A stretch of 64,000 bases of DNA from an uncultured Bacilli bacterium (GTDB lineage: Bacteria; Bacillota_I; Bacilli_A; RF39; UBA660), in contig CAJUNG010000002.1 of NCBI GenBank assembly GCA_910587725.1, forward strand, positions 1 to 64,000, given 5' to 3'. The translations under genes and the position numbers were made by a program. The notes beneath the pieces are model-generated. The model was not told the DNA's origin. It did no database searches and worked only from the letters and a program-made list of their open reading frames with translations. Position 1 is the stretch's first letter. Every line of letters starts with the position of its first letter. Of the stretch, positions 50,625 through 59,701 are shown one piece after another.

Positions 50625-52280
50625 TTACACCTCTTGTACTACGGTAATAATCATCGGACGATTTCCCACGTTTTCATGAAAGTGTTTTCCAAGTCGATCT
50701 CTTACTTCATTTTTAATCGCATTATAATCGACTTTTTTGTTTTCCATATCAATATTTTCTTCTACGGCTTCTCTTGAAATTCTTCTTGCTTCTTGAATTA
50801 AATCAAAATTATCTTTTACATAGATGAATCCTCTAGTTACTACATCTGCTTCTTTCAACACTTTCTTTGTTTTTCTATCTAAAGTGGAAGTCACGATAAC
50901 AATTCCATTTTCTCCTAGCATTTCTCTATCTTTTAATACAAGTTCTCCAACATCATTTCCACGATTTCCATCGATTAAGATTTCATCGACATTAATGTGT
51001 TCCTTATCTTCTGTTAATACACCCTTCACAAAAGTAACGACATCGCCATTTTCTTTTAGTAAAATGTGTTCTTTTTTCATCCCCGCTTCTTCAGCAATTT
51101 CTGCATTTCTATATTGATGGCGATATTCTCCTTTAACCGGAAAATAGTATTTAGGATTCATTAAGCTAATCATCAACATTAAATCTTCTTTGGATGCATG
51201 ATGTAGTAAGTGTTTTTTGCTGCTTGCATTGATTACTGTTACACCTTTCATTGCAATTAAATCGATAATACTAGCCATTCGTTTCTCAATTCCATCATAG
51301 CTTGGTTCTGTAATGAAAATGGTATCGCTATCTTTTAAGTGAATAAATTTATCAAATCCATTAACAATTCGTTCTAAATTTGCAAATGGTTTTTCTTTTT
51401 CATCAGAAATTAGAATCACTGCATCTTTATCATTAATATTCAGTAAATCACCAATTCTATTTTTATCGATATTTAAGTAATTTAGCTCCATTGCTTTGGC
51501 AATTAATTCTTGTAAGCTTTTTCCCATAATCACAACTTTTCTTTTGGTTTTCATCACTTCATTAAAAAGTTCTTGCACTCGGTAAATGTGCGCAGGAAGA
51601 ACAGTAATGAGTACACGCCCATCACTTTTTCTTAATGTGTCACGGATAAATTCATTACTTCTGTTTTTAGGTGCAGTAAAGCCTTGATGGTCAGCATAAA
51701 TGGATTCTGATAAAAGACAAAGTACGCCTTGTTTGCCCACATAAGCAAGTTTTCCAATATCGGTTTTATAACATCCTTTAGCACTAGAATCGAAGACAAA
51801 ATCTCCGGTATAACAAATGGCTCCATCTTTCGTATATAATACAAAGCATACTGCATCAGGAATCGAGTGCGTAATCGATATCGGGAATATACTCACATCT
51901 TTTGCAAAATCTAGTTTGGCATGAGGACGAATCTCTTTTAAATTTTTTGCTTTTAAGCCGTCTTCTTCTAAGTATTTCTTCACAATTTCCATAGTAAACT
52001 TGGTTGCATATATAGAAATATCGGGAATATTTTTTACTACATCGCTAATTGCTCCCATATTCGAGTCATGCCCATGGGTCAAGAAAATTCCCCGAATTCT
52101 TTTTTTGTTTTCCTTTAAATAATCGATATTCGGAATGGTATAATCTACACCAAGCATCCGGTCTCTTGCGTATTTTAAGCCACAGTCAAAAACAAAAATG
52201 TTTTTATCGACTTCGACTACATACATATTTTTTCCATTTTCATTTAAGCCACCAAGGGCAAATATTTTAATTTTACTCAT
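50625..52280 (-). CDS. RNase J-family protein with altered metal site
   Basis: A 551-residue metallo-beta-lactamase/beta-CASP protein of the RNase J family, which degrades and matures RNA. The usual HGHEDH metal motif reads HGHDSN, and the conserved HASGH reads HASKE. HSIPDAV, YTGDFVFD, PVKGEYRH and the C-terminal domain remain. Loss of metal ligands recalls RNase J2, the weakly active partner of J1 in Bacillus; this may be a J2-like partner, which is inference. It overlaps the preceding unknown gene by eight bases and shares an operon with rnc. Confidence 0.85.
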   Translation of the reverse strand: MSKIKIFALGGLNENGKNMYVVEVDKNIFVFDCGLKYARDRMLGVDYTIPNIDYLKENKKRIRGIFLTHGHDSNMGAISDVVKNIPDISIYATKFTMEIVKKYLEEDGLKAKNLKEIRPHAKLDFAKDVSIFPISITHSIPDAVCFVLYTKDGAICYTGDFVFDSSAKGCYKTDIGKLAYVGKQGVLCLLSESIYADHQGFTAPKNRSNEFIRDTLRKSDGRVLITVLPAHIYRVQELFNEVMKTKRKVVIMGKSLQELIAKAMELNYLNIDKNRIGDLLNINDKDAVILISDEKEKPFANLERIVNGFDKFIHLKDSDTIFITEPSYDGIEKRMASIIDLIAMKGVTVINASSKKHLLHHASKEDLMLMISLMNPKYYFPVKGEYRHQYRNAEIAEEAGMKKEHILLKENGDVVTFVKGVLTEDKEHINVDEILIDGNRGNDVGELVLKDREMLGENGIVIVTSTLDRKTKKVLKEADVVTRGFIYVKDNFDLIQEARRISREAVEENIDMENKKVDYNAIKNEVRDRLGKHFHENVGNRPMIITVVQEV

Positions 52281-52719
52281 AAATTTTTTCCTTCTTTCCT
52301 GTTAATTCTTCACGATATTCTCTCGATTCATTCAGTCTACAAAGTAATTCTGTTTGTTTCTCTACTACTTTGGTTTCTAAAAATCCTAAAGCGATTTCAC
52401 ATAATTGTTTATCTTTTTTTAATAATATCTGGTTCTGATAATGTGTCATTAATTCATTTTGTGAAACGGCATACATCACAAAATCCTTTGCCATGTTTAC
52501 TAAACAAGCAGCCTGTCCGACGAGGTTTCCTAAAATATAAAATTTTTCTTCTAGCTCTTGACTCATCATTTTTTCTAATACTCTACTTGTTTTTTCTAAC
52601 TCTTCTTGTACGTTCAAAATGATTTCCTCATCATAGGGAATTCCACTAGTTAACAAAAAGAGAAATTCCATTTTTATCGCTTCTAATTCTTCTTTGATTC
52701 CTAGTGTTTCTGCTTCCAT
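52273..52719 (-). CDS. Unknown helical protein between rnc and RNase J
   Basis: A 148-residue, strongly helical, acidic protein without a recognised domain; heptad-like stretches (EELEKTSRVLEKMMSQELEEKFYILGNL) suggest coiled coils. Its start overlaps the rnc stop and its end overlaps the RNase J-family start by eight bases, so it is translationally coupled to both. A role with one of the two ribonucleases is the natural guess, but nothing in its sequence proves it. Confidence 0.7.
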   Translation of the reverse strand: MEAETLGIKEELEAIKMEFLFLLTSGIPYDEEIILNVQEELEKTSRVLEKMMSQELEEKFYILGNLVGQAACLVNMAKDFVMYAVSQNELMTHYQNQILLKKDKQLCEIALGFLETKVVEKQTELLCRLNESREYREELTGKKEKIYE

Positions 52720-53384
52720 TATTTTGCCCTTCTTCCCAGTGCATCTTTCGCAGCTTCTTGTTCTGCTTCTTTTTTACTCGTCCCAGACCCTGTTCCATAA
52801 AGAATACCATCGACTTTTAATGCCACTTCAAAACGTTTATGATTCGAAGGACCACTTTCATGTGTGATTTCGTAATGAATCGTTTTTCCGGTTGTCTGTA
52901 CATATTCTTGTAACGCACTTTTATAATCACTCAAAAATTCTATTTCTGGATTTTCAATATAAGGAACGATAATGGATAGAATGACACTTCTTGTTTTTTC
53001 AAATCCAAGGTCTAAATACATAGCACCACAAAATGACTCAAAAATATCGGCAAGAATGACTTTTTTATATCTTCCTCCGTCTGCCTCTTCTCCATTTCCC
53101 ACTTTAATATATTCACTAAAGTTTAAATCTTTGGCATATTGAAAACAAGCATTTTCACAGACATAGTTGGCCCGAATTTTGGTCATATCGCCTTCTTTTT
53201 TAGAGAAATTATTGTATAGGTAATCACTAATTGATAAATCTAATACTTTATCCCCTAGAAATTCTAAGCGTTCATAATCTTGTTTTTTATTATGTTCATG
53301 AACGTATGAGGAGTGCGTAAAAGCGATTTCATATAGTTTGCTATTTTTTGGTTTTATTTTTAATGTGTTAAATAATTCTTTCAT
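52719..53384 (-). CDS. rnc: Ribonuclease III
   Basis: A 221-residue double-strand-specific endoribonuclease that processes rRNA precursors. The catalytic domain has the signature YERLEFLGDKVLDLSISDYLY (residues about 38-58) and the second metal-binding cluster at LADIFESFCGAMYLD. A double-stranded-RNA-binding domain covers residues about 150-218 (DYKSALQEYVQ…GSGTSKKEAEQEAAKDAL). It leads an operon with the unknown gene, RNase J-family and ppaC genes. GGGGTGA precedes the ATG. Confidence 0.97.
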   Translation of the reverse strand: MKELFNTLKIKPKNSKLYEIAFTHSSYVHEHNKKQDYERLEFLGDKVLDLSISDYLYNNFSKKEGDMTKIRANYVCENACFQYAKDLNFSEYIKVGNGEEADGGRYKKVILADIFESFCGAMYLDLGFEKTRSVILSIIVPYIENPEIEFLSDYKSALQEYVQTTGKTIHYEITHESGPSNHKRFEVALKVDGILYGTGSGTSKKEAEQEAAKDALGRRAK

Positions 53385-53596
53385 TATTTTATCACCCCGT
53401 TTTCTTTAATTTTTCCAAGAAAAAAACAATTGTTCTCAATGCTTTTTCGCATATTGCAACAAGAAAGTATTTTTATTTTTCATTTGAATTTGTTTAAAAA
53501 AAGTTCTTTTCTCGTAATTTCTCGATGGTTATTAGTCTACCATAGTTTTTTTTCTTTGTCAAATCTTATTATCGAATTTTTGTTTGTTTTTTTAAA

Positions 53597-53633
53597 ATAA
53601 AAAAAGAACTAGAACAATTATTTCTAGTTCTTA
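53597..53633 (-). terminator. Terminator after the third exported protein gene
   Basis: AAGAACTAGAA-ataattg-TTCTAGTTCTT is followed by TTTTTT on the minus strand and overlaps the stop codon at 53631. The region 53385-53596 holds no gene. Confidence 0.85.
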
Positions 53634-54914
53634 AAATAATGATTTAGCAATTTTATATGGAGTAGCGGCTGTCCCTGTTCCTCCTGATACATAAATAGCA
53701 GAAGATAGACGAATAATCGGACGAAGACCACAAGGATGGATATAAGAACCACTATTGGGATAGCGTCCTGAAGGAAACCAATAAACTGTATGACTAGCAT
53801 TATAAGGACTTGGATTATATGAGGCAAAATAATAATGTCCTCCATTATCAATTAAATTATTACCATATCCACATTGGGCATTTCCTGACTTTTGATAACA
53901 ATTGATACCTCCACTAATTGCGATATGAATATATCCTCCTCCAGTTCCCGTTGCTTGTTTGGTAATTTTATTAAAATCATTGTTATTAATTGCCCATGAG
54001 TCATTATTATTTGTACAATCTCCATCTACAAATTCTCGGTTACAATATTTTTTCGCCTTGGTATTTGCCATATTGATATATGTTGTATTTCCGCTAGAAG
54101 TAGATGTAGTAGCACACTCTGGTGCTCCTGCTGAAATCAAATAAGCCCGACTATTTTCTGTATAGGCAATTCGCCAACCAGAAACACTATATGGATATTT
54201 TGATTCATAACACCAACCACCACTAGCACCATTTCCGTTAGCATTATACCCCTTACAAGAGTCCCCACTTTCGGCATTTCCTCCACCGGTTATCGCTGTT
54301 TCGGATAGCTTACATCCATTTGCTCCAACATAATCTACATAACTTCCTTGTTTCATATTTCCAATCAATAATAATGGGTCATCTGTCGTATCGACTTCTG
54401 CTTTTAACTTTATTGTCTTTCCGTCGATTGTCGTAGCATCGGTTACACCATCTCTTATCCAAAGATGAAGTTGATAATTAATGGTTTCATTTGCTGTAAT
54501 CACTCCAACATCAACGTTTTTTTCCCCAGACCAGTTCGATAAATAATCGATTTTTGTCGTACCGTTTTTTGTAAGTCCAAATCTTACATCACTTTTAGAA
54601 AGCTTATTTTCGCTTGTCGTTACATCTTTTAGTTTCAAATAATAGGTTGCAGGAATCCCTCCTTTATTCACTAACCGAAAATCGTAAGAAGGCCCTATCA
54701 TTCCCACCTCATCATAAGTTGCATATCCTTGTTCTATCGTAATTCCATCGCTCAACTCTTCTAGTACGACTTCCATATTTGCAGCTTTTATGATATGTTT
54801 ATGACTTCCATTAAATTGAAACATCTGAAATGCTAAACTGCTCCCAATAACAATGAGTAATCCACCTAGAATTGTCATGCCTAAAATCACTTTTTTCGTC
54901 CCTGTCATTTTCAT
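53631..54914 (-). CDS. Exported protein with TasA-like N-terminal domain
   Basis: The ~427-residue protein has a signal-anchor (VILGMTILGGLLIVIGSSLAF) and a TasA-like domain (KAANMEVVLEELSDG…DEVGMIGPSYDFRLVNK…NYQLHLWIRDG), clearly related to the pair at 45032-48745. Its C-terminal half is different: glycine-, asparagine- and serine-rich with several cysteines, ending GLRPIIRLSSAIYVSGG, a pattern of DUF6273-like or lectin-type domains. It is probably surface exposed. The ATG at 54914 is nine bases after AAAGGAG; the one at 54923 abuts it. No poly-G tract is seen upstream. Confidence 0.8.
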   Translation of the reverse strand: MKMTGTKKVILGMTILGGLLIVIGSSLAFQMFQFNGSHKHIIKAANMEVVLEELSDGITIEQGYATYDEVGMIGPSYDFRLVNKGGIPATYYLKLKDVTTSENKLSKSDVRFGLTKNGTTKIDYLSNWSGEKNVDVGVITANETINYQLHLWIRDGVTDATTIDGKTIKLKAEVDTTDDPLLLIGNMKQGSYVDYVGANGCKLSETAITGGGNAESGDSCKGYNANGNGASGGWCYESKYPYSVSGWRIAYTENSRAYLISAGAPECATTSTSSGNTTYINMANTKAKKYCNREFVDGDCTNNNDSWAINNNDFNKITKQATGTGGGYIHIAISGGINCYQKSGNAQCGYGNNLIDNGGHYYFASYNPSPYNASHTVYWFPSGRYPNSGSYIHPCGLRPIIRLSSAIYVSGGTGTAATPYKIAKSLF

Positions 54915-55059
54915 TTTAAGCATCTCCTTTGCACCAACTATCTTATCTGTATTTTATCACTTGTTTCGCTTTTAAGTCAAATGCAAATATATGTTTTCTA
55001 TGGATTTTTTATCTAAGGTTTAGTACAATAGATATGGAAAAGGATTGGTGAGGACACGG

Positions 55060-55926
55060 ATGAAAAAGATACCACTTATTTTGCTTTGTAGCATTATCCT
55101 ATTAACTAGCGGATGTTTTAAACGAGACACTTTAGAAAATATTGATATTATTACTACGGTTTATCCATTAGAATATGTCACGAATGCCCTTTACGGAAAG
55201 CGTTCTACAGTTGCATCAATTTATCCAGATAATACAAATACATTTACTTACTCTCTTACCAACAAGCAGATGGTTAGTGCAAGTAATAAAGATTTATTCA
55301 TCTATAACGGTACGACCGAGGATAAGGATATGGCGTTTGAACTTACGAATAAAAACAAAAAATTATTGATTATCGATGCGAGTTATGGAGTGAATATTAA
55401 TTATCATAATGCCGAGTTATGGTTAAATCCTTCTAATTTGTTGATGATTAGTCAAAATATTAAAAATGGATTGGAAGAATATATTACCAATAATTATTTA
55501 AAAAAGGAAATTGAACAAAATTATGAGAATTTAAAAGTCAAGTTATCAGAAGTAGATGCAGAACTTCGTTTGACAGCAAACAATGCGAGTAAAAAAACTT
55601 TGGTTGTCAATAGTGATGCCTTATTATTTTTAGAAAAATATGGATTTGAAGTTATTTCTTTAGATGACCAAACAAAAGCGATTACAGAAAAAACGGTTGC
55701 TGAAGTTAATGATTTGATTACGACAAAAAAGGTAGGACACATTATTTTATTAGAAAATGAAAAAAACAGCGATATTTTAAATCAGATAATCGAGTCAACA
55801 AAAATTCAGACCTTAACTTTTAAAAGAATTGATACAATTACTGATGATGAGCGTGACAATAATGATGACTATATTACATTGATGACAGAAAATATTGAAG
55901 AGTTGAAAAAGGAAGTTTACGAATAA
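55060..55926 (+). CDS. ZnuA-like metal-binding lipoprotein
   Basis: The 288-residue protein has a lipoprotein signal (IPLILLCSIILLTSGC) and the fold of zinc/manganese ABC transporter substrate-binding proteins: IITTVYPLEYVTNALYG near the N-terminus, NYHNAELWLNPSN with one of the usual metal histidines, a long helix, and DQTKAITEKTVAEVNDLITTKKVGHIILLE. The D-P-H-x-W loop is modified to H-N-A-E-L-W, so metal binding may be weakened. No ABC ATPase or permease gene is adjacent. AGGACA precedes the ATG. Confidence 0.8.
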   Translation: MKKIPLILLCSIILLTSGCFKRDTLENIDIITTVYPLEYVTNALYGKRSTVASIYPDNTNTFTYSLTNKQMVSASNKDLFIYNGTTEDKDMAFELTNKNKKLLIIDASYGVNINYHNAELWLNPSNLLMISQNIKNGLEEYITNNYLKKEIEQNYENLKVKLSEVDAELRLTANNASKKTLVVNSDALLFLEKYGFEVISLDDQTKAITEKTVAEVNDLITTKKVGHIILLENEKNSDILNQIIESTKIQTLTFKRIDTITDDERDNNDDYITLMTENIEELKKEVYE

Positions 55927-55982
55927 GACTTCTTTTTGTTTTATTTTTTCCCTCCAAGTCATAAAGTTGATTAGGTGATACT

Positions 55983-56705
55983 TTGAAAAAGTTAATTTTC
56001 ATCGGTTGTTTTTTCTTTCTTCAACTTCTTATTCTTGGTGGATTTCTTTGTTTTCATCGGCCAAAGCAAAATATTTACCCTGTAGTTTCGGTTCTAGATA
56101 ATAAAGGAACTAAGTTAGAACAAAAACATGTGGAATTTAATGAGGAGAAAGGATATAAAATCCAAGCTTATCTTCCCTATACTAGTTATCCTATTTTAAA
56201 TCGGGAAATCGTGACTTTTATCGAATCCCGCATTGATGAATTTAAAAAGGAAATGGATGACTTCGGTCCCCTCACCAATCAAGTTTATACGATGTTAATC
56301 CATTATGATACCTATTCTTACAAGAACTATGTTACTTATGTGTTTACCATCTTTTTAGATACGGCTGGTGCACATCCGAATACTTACATTAAGTCAATTA
56401 CTTTCGATAAAGAAAATCAACAAATAGTATCTATCGATTCTCTTGTTCGACAGTATCCAAACCTATTAAAACAGCTTTCTACCCTCAGTTTAGAGGAGTT
56501 AAAACATTCAGAGAAGTTTAAAGAACAAGGATATCAAGACATCATAGGAATGTTAGAAGATGGAACTAAGCCAATTGCGAAGAATTTTCGAAATTTTGCT
56601 TTTACAGAAAAAGGGCTTCTTTTATTTTTTGAAAATTATCAGGTTGCTCCTTATTTTTATGGTAGTTTTCAAGTTACCATCCCCTATTCTTCTCTCTTTT
56701 CTTAA
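55983..56705 (+). CDS. RsiV-like (DUF4163/DUF3298) exported protein
   Basis: A 240-residue protein with an N-terminal signal-anchor (FIGCFFFLQLLILGGFLCF) and an extracytoplasmic DUF4163-DUF3298 region (YKIQAYLPYTSYPILNREI…, TAGAHPNTYIKSITFD…, FAFTEKGLLLFFENYQVAPYFYG). The same domains form the lysozyme-sensing part of RsiV and the N-terminus of PdaC. There is no anti-sigma domain and no sigma factor gene nearby, so it is not an obvious RsiV. The start is TTG with AGGTGAT ahead. It lies 56 bases after the lipoprotein gene. Confidence 0.82.
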   Translation: MKKLIFIGCFFFLQLLILGGFLCFHRPKQNIYPVVSVLDNKGTKLEQKHVEFNEEKGYKIQAYLPYTSYPILNREIVTFIESRIDEFKKEMDDFGPLTNQVYTMLIHYDTYSYKNYVTYVFTIFLDTAGAHPNTYIKSITFDKENQQIVSIDSLVRQYPNLLKQLSTLSLEELKHSEKFKEQGYQDIIGMLEDGTKPIAKNFRNFAFTEKGLLLFFENYQVAPYFYGSFQVTIPYSSLFS

Positions 56706-56754
56706 AAATTCTTTCATTCTTACATAAATTCATTAAAAATGTGCAAAATAGATA

Positions 56755-56783
56755 TTGTCAAATAATAACAATTATGCTATGAT
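56755..56783 (+). promoter_or_regulatory. Promoter of tRNA-Met
   Basis: TTGTCA and TATGAT are separated by 17 bases, 18 bases ahead of the tRNA. Confidence 0.7.
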
Positions 56784-56801
56784 GGTATTGTTCTTGTTCA
56801 T

Positions 56802-56878
56802 GGCAAGATAATTCAACTGGCTAGAATGTCCGGTTCATACCCGGAATGTTGGGGGTTCAAGTCCCTCTCTTGCTACCA
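56802..56878 (+). tRNA. tRNA with anticodon CAT (elongator Met; Ile2 possible)
   Basis: Acceptor GGCAAGA pairs with TCTTGCT (one G-T pair at the end), then A73 and an encoded CCA. The D arm is ATTCAACTGGCTAGAAT, the anticodon stem-loop TCCGG-TTCATAC-CCGGA and the T loop TTCAAGT. It lacks the three G-C pairs of an initiator anticodon stem. An isoleucine tRNA with a modified CAT cannot be excluded. Confidence 0.92.
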
Positions 56879-56918
56879 TAAGAAATTTGCTCAGACTTTT
56901 AAATTTTGAGCTTTGATA

Positions 56919-56957
56919 AAAGGGACTGTAATGAATCTATCTCATTGCAGTCCCTTT
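56919..56957 (+). terminator. Long hairpin after tRNA-Met
   Basis: AAAGGGACTG-T-AATGA pairs with TCATT-G-CAGTCCCTTT around a seven-base loop. A weak T run follows, so termination strength is uncertain. From 56958 to 57159 nothing convincing is seen. Confidence 0.6.
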
Positions 56958-57159
56958 AAAATACATGATAAATGTGCTAATCATAAGAAAGTTTATAGAA
57001 TAATGATTAAATTAGGATTAAAGCCATTAAAAAGAAAATATTTATCATATAAAATCTCTCCATTTCTTCTATTTTATCATGGAAAGCTTCCTATTTTACA
57101 CAGATTTTTTTATAGACTCATAAAATTTAAAAAATGACTCACCAATCATCTTTTTCTTA

Positions 57160-57936
57160 TTACTGTAATTTATTATTTAAATAATTATTCGTCTTATCTT
57201 TTAATAAAACCATTTTCTCAGCATCACTTTTATAAACAAATCTATCAAACAATTGATTAATATAATCTTTTTCTTTTATTAATTTTAAACTACTATTAAA
57301 ATAAATACCAAAAACAAATGCTATATAAGAAACCCAAATATCAATGCCAGTTTTTCTATCCTTACTTAAAATTGTCTTTTCGTTCATAAAATCATTATAT
57401 ACTTTATCTGTAATTTTAGATTCTTCAATATTTTTTTCCGTTATATTTGCCATTGTATAAATATCATCTGTTGTTTTGGCTCTAAAACTATCAATTTTAT
57501 CTGCATCTCTTATTATTTTAGAATGTAATAATTCCTTATCAGTCATATTTGTCTCATCTAAAATGTATTTACTATGGCTTCCAACTGCTTTTTTAATTAT
57601 TTCATCATATTTACTTGTCTCAATAAAATTTCTTATTTCATTTTGCTCAAATAAAAGTTTAACACCTAAAGTAGCATGATCATAGTTGGTTATATCTTCT
57701 CTAAAAGTATTCATTTGTTTTGCTTGGTCAAATCTTCCAATATCATGTAAAAGTGCAATTGCCATTGCTAAATCTTTATCTTCATTACTTAATTGCATAT
57801 CCTCACAAATATACTTTGCATTATTTACTACTTGATAAGTATGTTTAACTTTATGCATAATCTTTTCGTTATTTAAATCAAAATTACTTTTTATAAAAAA
57901 GTTAAAATACTTTTGCGCGTCATTATACATATTCAT
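57160..57936 (-). CDS. HD-domain phosphohydrolase, second paralog
   Basis: A 258-residue protein with the same HD signature as the one at 27906: KHTYQVVNNA, ALLHDIGRFDQA, GSHSKY and KIIRDADKIDSFR. The two align along their whole length. It lies in a gene-poor, decayed stretch beside tRNA-Met and a truncated HAD gene, which suggests acquired DNA. The substrate is unknown. The start is probably ATG at 57936 or at 57930. Confidence 0.8.
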   Translation of the reverse strand: MNMYNDAQKYFNFFIKSNFDLNNEKIMHKVKHTYQVVNNAKYICEDMQLSNEDKDLAMAIALLHDIGRFDQAKQMNTFREDITNYDHATLGVKLLFEQNEIRNFIETSKYDEIIKKAVGSHSKYILDETNMTDKELLHSKIIRDADKIDSFRAKTTDDIYTMANITEKNIEESKITDKVYNDFMNEKTILSKDRKTGIDIWVSYIAFVFGIYFNSSLKLIKEKDYINQLFDRFVYKSDAEKMVLLKDKTNNYLNNKLQ

Positions 57937-57940
57937 GCTT

Positions 57941-58216
57941 TCATCTCCTAAATCCTTTTTTTAAATCTAAATCTTGTGTTAAAAATTGTTCAACGGCACC
58001 TTTAATTTTATCCACTTCAAAACTAAATGCTTGGCAAGTATTCCATCCTCGTTTTTTGGCATTTTCAATATTTATTGAGGTATCATCAATAAATAAAATG
58101 TTATTTTTAGATGTTTGTAAATCCTGTTCAACAATTTGAAAAGCAATTTCTTCATTTTTTCTAACATGAGTTATGAAAGAAAGCCAAACATAGTCAAAGA
58201 TAACTATTTTTTCCAT
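57941..58216 (-). pseudogene. Truncated HAD-family hydrolase
   Basis: The 91-residue frame covers only the second half of a HAD hydrolase: FDYVWLSFITHVRKNEEIAFQ (the conserved R-K stretch) and NILFIDDTSINIENAKKRGWNTCQAF (motif IV and the following helix). The N-terminal half with the nucleophilic D-x-D is absent, replaced by a six-residue start. The protein cannot be an active phosphatase. It is four bases upstream of the HD gene. Confidence 0.75.
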
Positions 58217-58485
58217 AGAATCACCCTTAAATTAATTAATTTCATAAATATTATATCATTAAAAAATTGTTTTTATCAAAATATGGTGAAATTGATTAGT
58301 TTTTATTCGTTTAAAACTATCCCGAGAAAATCTGATTATTCATCATAAATATTTTCCTTTTTCAATAGTTTTCTCTTATTCAAATACTTGTAAATACGAT
58401 AACTTGCAAATACCACTAGTTTTTTTTATTATATTATGATATAGTGAAAACAATACAAGTATTCTTTGTAAGGGAGGGATGATTC

Positions 58486-58698
58486 ATGTATAAATATGAA
58501 TATGAAAAGATTAGTTGTAGATTTTCAAATTTAGAAACGATTTTAGGAAGTAACTACAATACTACAGATTTTAAGAGGGTGATTAAAAAGCACATGAGAA
58601 ACGGTGAACGCTATGTAGGATTTATTCCAACCAAACAAGGATTTTTCGGCCGTTTAAAAGAAATTGAACTCGTTTTTGAAGTTGTGGAAGAAAACTAA
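58486..58698 (+). CDS. DUF4177-like small protein
   Basis: A 70-residue protein starting MYKYEYEKI and ending GRLKEIELVFEVVEEN, with ERYVGFIPTKQG in the middle, matching the DUF4177 pattern of a small alpha/beta fold. The function is unknown. The very strong site AAGGGAGGG lies ahead of the ATG. It stands alone. Confidence 0.75.
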   Translation: MYKYEYEKISCRFSNLETILGSNYNTTDFKRVIKKHMRNGERYVGFIPTKQGFFGRLKEIELVFEVVEEN

Positions 58699-58762
58699 AT
58701 ATTAGCGAGGTTTCCTCTTCCCTTCATTATGGTTTATTTTCTAATCCGAGCGAAAATTCTAC

Positions 58763-58812
58763 AAAAAAAGAACTATTGAAACAATTTATTAGATTTCATT
58801 TTAGTTCTTTTT
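58763..58812 (-). terminator. Terminator after the DUF4097 gene
   Basis: AAGAACTA..ATGAAA…TGTTTCA.TAGTTCTT is followed by T7 on the minus strand, five bases past the stop codon. Confidence 0.7.
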
Positions 58813-58816
58813 CTAT

Positions 58817-59701
58817 TTAATCTACTTTTACGTCTCCACAATCATTTTTAATATCCAAGGTAATTTCTGCTTTAGGATTATTTCTTTCGATTTTAATCTC
58901 TCCTAAACTAGTAGATGCATTGATATAAATATCATTTGTCTTTTCTATTTTGATGCTACCAAGGGAACTACGAATTTTTGAATTTTCTTTTAAGTCTACT
59001 TCCTCTATCTTGACATCTCCACAAGAAGAATTAATATCTAAAGAATTCGTTACTTCTTTTACCTTGACATTTCCATAGCTAGTTTTTACTTTCATACTAC
59101 CGATATTTCCTAATTTAATATCGCCACAAGAAGCGTTGATATTTACTATCTCAGCTTGCTCAATATCTGTATCTCCATAATCATTTTTTATGACTACTTC
59201 TTTAGCTGAAGCAATTTCGATATCGCCACAATTTTCACGGATAGAAATCCTTGCTAGAGAGAAAGAAGCAATTTCAACATCTCCGTAGTCATTTTCGATT
59301 TTGATTTCCCCTTGGTAATCTTTGGGAATTGCGAGTTCTATTTTAGATACTAAAGTTTGACCAAAGGAAATGATATGATTTTCTGATTTCGTTTCAATTT
59401 GTAGGGATTCTTCTGATGCCTTGACATTGGTCTTTTCCTTTTCCCCATAAATTTTTAAATGCATTTCATTTGAAGGTGTTGAAGTAATTACAATGTTGCT
59501 TGCATCTGTCTCAAAAATGATGGAAGGGATATCTCCTTGATAAGTCTCCTCTAAAATAAGCTCTTTACTTTCTTTAGAAAATCCTCGAAAAAAATTGAAG
59601 TGACTCTTTCCACTTAATAAATTTCCTAAAAGAAAGAGTAAACTAATGGATATAACTGTAAGTATAATAATTAAAAACATAATAATCCCTCTATTTTTCA
59701 T
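58817..59701 (-). CDS. DUF4097 beta-helix membrane protein
   Basis: A 294-residue protein with an N-terminal transmembrane segment (IIMFLIIILTVISISLLFLLG) and an extracytoplasmic right-handed beta-helix built of about nine turns. The turns alternate between a Tyr-Gly form (DYGD, SYGN) and a Cys-Gly form (NCGD, SCGD), ending NDCGDVKVD. DUF4097 proteins in Bacillota are usually encoded with a helix-turn-helix or membrane regulator, as here: its start overlaps the XRE-TM gene by 11 bases. A cell-envelope stress role is plausible but not shown. Confidence 0.82.
   Translation of the reverse strand: MKNRGIIMFLIIILTVISISLLFLLGNLLSGKSHFNFFRGFSKESKELILEETYQGDIPSIIFETDASNIVITSTPSNEMHLKIYGEKEKTNVKASEESLQIETKSENHIISFGQTLVSKIELAIPKDYQGEIKIENDYGDVEIASFSLARISIRENCGDIEIASAKEVVIKNDYGDTDIEQAEIVNINASCGDIKLGNIGSMKVKTSYGNVKVKEVTNSLDINSSCGDVKIEEVDLKENSKIRSSLGSIKIEKTNDIYINASTSLGEIKIERNNPKAEITLDIKNDCGDVKVD

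Noticed and set aside
56913..57137. Small plus-strand frame after tRNA-Met
   Set aside because: Its likely start lies inside a 15-pair hairpin that looks like the tRNA terminator, and the translated sequence shows no family pattern.
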